Of a DNA stretch of 25,897 nucleotides, positions 22,692 through 25,897 are shown piece by piece. The notes beneath the pieces were generated by a model. It was not told the origin of the DNA. It worked only from the letters and a program-made list of their open reading frames with translations, and made no database searches. Position 1 is the first letter of the stretch; each line of letters opens with the position of its first letter. The translations under genes were made by a program, and so were the position numbers. The stretch is from Hyphomicrobiales bacterium (GTDB taxonomy: Bacteria > Pseudomonadota > Alphaproteobacteria > Rhizobiales > Aestuariivirgaceae): contig JAIBJH010000013.1 in the NCBI GenBank assembly GCA_020029455.1, positions 1 through 25,897 of the forward strand, in the 5' to 3' direction.

Positions 22692-25639
22692 CCTTCGAAC
22701 GGTCCCTCAATGCCGAGCTTCTTGAGCAGCGACGCATAGCGGTTCACCGACAAGAGTAGCTTCTTGCCATGGCGCTTCGAAAGTTCCGCGCGCCCATCTG
22801 CATCAGTGGATGACAACGCACCCCAGATGCTGGCCATCGTTTCGGAAAGGGAACGAAGCGTCGCCAGTTCCCTATCATCGATACGCACCACGTTATCGGC
22901 GACGACGCGGCCCACGCCGGCAACTGTCGTGGCGCCAGCGACCATGTAACCTTCGGGCGCCGTGCCCTTGAGATTGGTCAGGCGCCTGTGGAGGACGCAA
23001 TCGAAGATCTGATCCACTGCCTGCTTGGCGCCCTCGACGCGGCTGACATGTTCGGTATCCGCTGCCGCATGAGGCAAGAGTTCCACCCGGCCCTTGTATT
23101 TCTTGGCGAGCGGCAGATAGGGCACAAGCGGCCCAGTGAGCTTGCCCTTTTTATCCTTGAAGATATCGGCATCGATCGCTGCAAAGCGAACGATCCCCGC
23201 CTTCATCGCCTTGTCGAGTCCCCTGGCATCAACACACTCGCCCCGGTCATAGTTCAGAAGAACCGAACCCCTGTTGAGGCGCTTCAGCACCTCGAAGTTC
23301 ACTTCGCCCTCATTGGCAAAGCGCTTGGCCTTTGCATCATAGGGGCCAAGGCCTGTGTGGATCGAAAGAACATCCGCGCCCGTCGCCGCCTCTTCTTCCG
23401 TGGCACAGAAGATGAAGCCCTCGCTCTCGATCCATTCCTTGTGGCGTGGCCGCGCGTGGATCTTCACCTTCATGTGAAAGGCGGAGGCGAGTTTCGCCAG
23501 TTCGCGCCCGATATTGCCATAGCCGATGATGGCGATGGTCTTGCCTTCGAGCTTCTCGGTCGGAAATTCCTTCAGGTGCTTGCCCGTATCGAAGCGGCCC
23601 GCAATGGAGCGCTTGTGCAGTTCATCTGTCGGAAGATCAGGCAACACACGCAGCAGTGCCTTCATGGCCATCTGCGCTGTGGCTCTGGTGTTGAAGCTCG
23701 GTGTGTTCATCAGCGGCGCTTCGCCGCCTGCGCCATTGCCGCCGCCCCAGCAGCTGCAAGCCATGTTGCCGGTGCCCGTGCCGATCCTCACGCCACCGAA
23801 TTGGAATTTGGAATCCTTCGGCAGATGTGTCGCCGCGGCAATCACCGCGTCATATTGGCCGTCTTTGGTGAGTGGCAGGATTTCCGCATCGGTTGAAATC
23901 TCCGGCACGTAGAAGAAGTGCAGCTTGCCGCCTGTGAGCTTGTCGGATAGCTTCCAGGTGCGGTCAAAAAACACGCCGCCCTTGGCCTCTATATGCGCTT
24001 TCACTTCGCTATGGTCGGGCTTCTTGTTCTTGCCGAATTTGAGGCCGACGAGATCGCAAATGAGAATCTTCACAGGCTCGGTGAGCTTCACATCTTTACG
24101 TGATGCACCTTGCGACTTGGAGTGATGGCCCGCCTTGGCAAGTTCTTCCTCCAGCACCACGATCTTGGCGCGCTCATAGGCGTAGGAAATATTCTCGAGC
24201 AGCGCTGTGATGTCGCTTTCCTCGCGGATGCCGCCGATCCAGGCCCGGTAATCGCCAGGCGTTCCAGGGAAGGCGTTGATGTAGCGCGCCACATCTAGAC
24301 CCTTCTCGCGGGAACCATCGGGATGCGTCACGCCCTCATAGGCGAGCAGTTGTTTCGAGCGCGCGATGATCCGTGCATGGATTGCCGGATCATTGATGCT
24401 TCTGTCCTTGACCTTCAGCAAGGTGACGGCAGCACCGCGCCGCGTGGCATCGGTGACACCCAATTCCAAACGATCATTCTGCGCAATCCAGCTGTCGATG
24501 AGGGAACGGTTGTTGACGGAGCGGCGATTGAGATTGTCGACGGAACCGCAACGCTTCTCCATCTGCTTGAGGCCGAAAGTCGTTTCGGCAAAGGCGAGCG
24601 TCGAGAAAGTGTTGATGACACCACCCAACATCTTGTCGGCTTGGGGATCATAGAACGGGCCGATATTGACGGTACGCTCTCCGGTTAGCGGCTTTTTCTG
24701 ATCTACGGGCGTTGCAAGTTTCAATTGGCGCGGAATGGCAAAGCCCGGCTGCTTCTGGTTCGCCTCGACAAGCGCCAGCGCCTGCGGCGTGAAGGAGATG
24801 ACAAAGTAACCGGAGATGCCCCCGATGGCCTTCTGGAAGGGCATGAAGAAGCAGCACTTGGTGAGCGCCGCCGAAACGACTTCCTTGTCCCAGGGCATGG
24901 AGCCCAGCATAGAGGTAGCATCGAGCACAGCATGATGATGTTCCGGATCCGACTCGATCCAGGCGAGCAGGTTACGGATATCGCTTTCCGAATAAGTGGT
25001 GGCACCCGTGGTTTCATGACCCACGCCGAAGAACAGCTTAACGCCCATGGCGTTCAATTCACCGGCACTGGGAATGTTGCCTTCCATTTCGGCGAAGTGC
25101 AGCCGCGCTTCATCACCACCCTTCGAGAGCCGCATTAGCTCGATGATCTGCGCCCCCCAGCTTTGCCGGAAGAAGCCGCCCGCCTTGCCGCCTTCGCTCT
25201 CGGGCCGAGGCGTATCGATGAAAATCTGCTGCGATGAATCGCTTGCGGTGATGAGATGGAAAGCTGTAACGGAAAAACCCGAATGCCCACCGCCAAGCCC
25301 CACCGCCATGCGGTTCGATTTTGGAAAAGCGAAATAGCCATGGATGGCGCGCATCATGTCGAGGATGAACTTGTCGGCGGGATAGCCGCGATGCATGGAG
25401 CGTGAAACTTCTGCCACTGTGAAGGGTCCGGCATCGCCGCCCGTGTCCGTGACCTTGCGATAGTTTTCTTCCAGCCAATGCTCGAAGGCAAAGCGGTTGG
25501 CCCGTGCCTGCGCTTCATCCGGCACCGCATCAGTGATGGGCCCCACGCCATAGAAAGGATTGGAGGTCGGCTTCGGTGGTCCGCCGGCACTGCGCTTCAA
25601 CGCATCTTCCCGTGCGGCCAGCATCTCATCAATGTTCAT
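22688..25639 (-). CDS. Fused SerC-type aminotransferase and SerA-type dehydrogenase
   Basis: A single 983-residue frame. Residues 1 to about 500 are a class V, PLP-dependent aminotransferase close to the alphaproteobacterial phosphoserine aminotransferase. GHETTGATT (208-215) and LDATSMLG with D240 are followed by FMPFQKAIGG with the presumed PLP lysine K270, and by RAWIGGI near 465. Residues from about 520 are a D-2-hydroxyacid dehydrogenase: Rossmann motif IGYGNIG (705-711), R799 in NYDRGECVD and H857 in LLPHAAADT. The glutamate of the usual catalytic R-E-H set is not evident (sequence there is DADIFKDK), and no ACT domain is recognised at the C-terminus. The ATG at 25637-25639 has a strong GGGAGG 5 bases upstream. 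SerA and SerC catalyse successive steps from 3-phosphoglycerate to phosphoserine; whether this protein does so is inferred. Confidence 0.85.
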   Translation of the reverse strand: MNIDEMLAAREDALKRSAGGPPKPTSNPFYGVGPITDAVPDEAQARANRFAFEHWLEENYRKVTDTGGDAGPFTVAEVSRSMHRGYPADKFILDMMRAIHGYFAFPKSNRMAVGLGGGHSGFSVTAFHLITASDSSQQIFIDTPRPESEGGKAGGFFRQSWGAQIIELMRLSKGGDEARLHFAEMEGNIPSAGELNAMGVKLFFGVGHETTGATTYSESDIRNLLAWIESDPEHHHAVLDATSMLGSMPWDKEVVSAALTKCCFFMPFQKAIGGISGYFVISFTPQALALVEANQKQPGFAIPRQLKLATPVDQKKPLTGERTVNIGPFYDPQADKMLGGVINTFSTLAFAETTFGLKQMEKRCGSVDNLNRRSVNNRSLIDSWIAQNDRLELGVTDATRRGAAVTLLKVKDRSINDPAIHARIIARSKQLLAYEGVTHPDGSREKGLDVARYINAFPGTPGDYRAWIGGIREESDITALLENISYAYERAKIVVLEEELAKAGHHSKSQGASRKDVKLTEPVKILICDLVGLKFGKNKKPDHSEVKAHIEAKGGVFFDRTWKLSDKLTGGKLHFFYVPEISTDAEILPLTKDGQYDAVIAAATHLPKDSKFQFGGVRIGTGTGNMACSCWGGGNGAGGEAPLMNTPSFNTRATAQMAMKALLRVLPDLPTDELHKRSIAGRFDTGKHLKEFPTEKLEGKTIAIIGYGNIGRELAKLASAFHMKVKIHARPRHKEWIESEGFIFCATEEEAATGADVLSIHTGLGPYDAKAKRFANEGEVNFEVLKRLNRGSVLLNYDRGECVDARGLDKAMKAGIVRFAAIDADIFKDKKGKLTGPLVPYLPLAKKYKGRVELLPHAAADTEHVSRVEGAKQAVDQIFDCVLHRRLTNLKGTAPEGYMVAGATTVAGVGRVVADNVVRIDDRELATLRSLSETMASIWGALSSTDADGRAELSKRHGKKLLLSVNRYASLLKKLGIEGPFEG

Positions 25640-25671
25640 GGAACCTCCCAGTGGCAGATTTCTTTTGTACT

Positions 25672-25722
25672 CTTGTGCCCGACAATGCTGCACTGCACCC
25701 GCACATCTTCGCCCTGCACAAG
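25672..25722 (-). promoter_or_regulatory. Hairpin in the leader of the SerC-SerA gene
   Basis: CTTGTGC and GCACAAG (25672-25678 and 25716-25722) form a 7-bp stem around 37 bases that contain a smaller TGC-rich dyad. It lies 33 bases upstream of the start codon on the minus strand. Further upstream, AGGATTA (25746-25752) and TAATCCT (25769-25775) make a second dyad that could be an operator. Alphaproteobacterial serC genes are known to carry a serC RNA motif; I cannot confirm it here. Confidence 0.35.
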
Positions 25723-25813
25723 ACATTTGCGACACGCGTCGGCCGAGGATTAACTTCGGACTTCAAAATAATCCTTGCGAGTCCGCCACTCCTTGCGCCA
25801 ATATGTCTCACAC

Positions 25814-25838
25814 AAAAACAGGGTGGCACAAAGCCACC
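25814..25838 (-). terminator. Intrinsic terminator-like hairpin, minus strand
   Basis: On the minus strand GGTGGC-TTTGT-GCCACC (25838 to 25822) is followed after CTG by five T (25818-25814). This is a classic Rho-independent arrangement pointing toward the SerC-SerA gene, about 175 bases before its start. It either ends a minus-strand gene lying to the right of the window, or works as an attenuator in a long leader. The remainder of 25640-25897 shows no gene I can support. Confidence 0.55.
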
Positions 25839-25897
25839 GGTCTAGGGACATGGAAGCGAAAGCCGACAGCGAACTGGTGAGACGCCAGAACCGCCGT

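Noticed and set aside
22988..23896. Plus-strand 302-codon frame inside the SerC-SerA gene
   Set aside because: Long antisense frames are common opposite G+C-rich genes. The sense protein has clear catalytic motifs and the antisense product has none.
25850..25897. Plus-strand frame starting ATG at 25850 (MEAKADSELVRRQNRR) and open to the window edge
   Set aside because: Only 16 codons are visible, the purine-rich AGGGA is one base from the ATG, and the minus-strand terminator just upstream suggests a minus-strand gene instead. It could still be a real divergent gene; the window cannot decide.

Overview
The window looks like a piece of an alphaproteobacterial chromosome, most likely Hyphomicrobiales (Rhizobiales). 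The reasons are gene families and gene order typical of that group (tsaB/rimI, plsC, miaB, phoH, ybeY, tlyC; DUF2244 next to nth; mbfA with an Irr-type iron box), a high overall G+C content, and intergenic palindromic repeats of the GTCATTCCAGC...GCTGGAACCC kind. I see no rRNA, tRNA, CRISPR array, transposase or phage gene.

Left part (1-9.5 kb) is the more accessory half. It opens with the last 38 codons of hrpB. A visibly A+T-richer glycosyltransferase gene (240-1883) follows, bracketed by a near-repeat of the hrpB 3' end. Next come a broken altronate dehydratase gene (uxaA pseudogene, 2038-3485, minus), a divergent aldo/keto reductase (3580-4605) and pckA (4732-6351). Between uxaA and the reductase, and in front of pckA, lie good candidate operators. 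A minus-strand three-gene operon (8638 to 6365) encodes a HAD phosphatase, a KdsB-type CMP-sugar synthetase and a GT42/sialyltransferase-like protein: in effect a sugar phosphatase, CMP activation and transfer cassette. A PadR regulator with a histidine-rich N-terminus (8745-9335) ends this half.

Middle part (9.5-19.2 kb) is mostly housekeeping: an AraC-Ogt fusion, a DUF2244 membrane protein, nth, a CysZ-like membrane protein and adenosine kinase. A large minus-strand operon then runs tsaB-rimI (fused), plsC, miaB, phoH, ybeY, tlyC, with 4-nt ATGA overlaps at several junctions. It ends at a long inverted repeat shared with the convergent adenosine kinase gene.

Right part (19.2-25.9 kb): a promoter-like sequence at 19368-19396 precedes about 280 nt of densely self-complementary sequence leading into lepA. 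This is a strong candidate for an undescribed structured RNA or regulated leader. After lepA come two inverted copies of the palindromic repeat, then mbfA (ferritin-like/VIT1 iron exporter), whose Irr-box-like site overlaps the ribosome binding site. Convergent with mbfA, and sharing stop-codon bases with it, is a 983-residue protein fusing a SerC-type aminotransferase to a SerA-type dehydrogenase. Its leader contains a minus-strand terminator-like hairpin.

The observations most worth follow-up are the lepA leader RNA, the SerC-SerA fusion, the CMP-sugar cassette with its GT42-like partner, the palindromic repeat family, and the microhomology-type deletion in uxaA. All base compositions and alignments were judged by eye.
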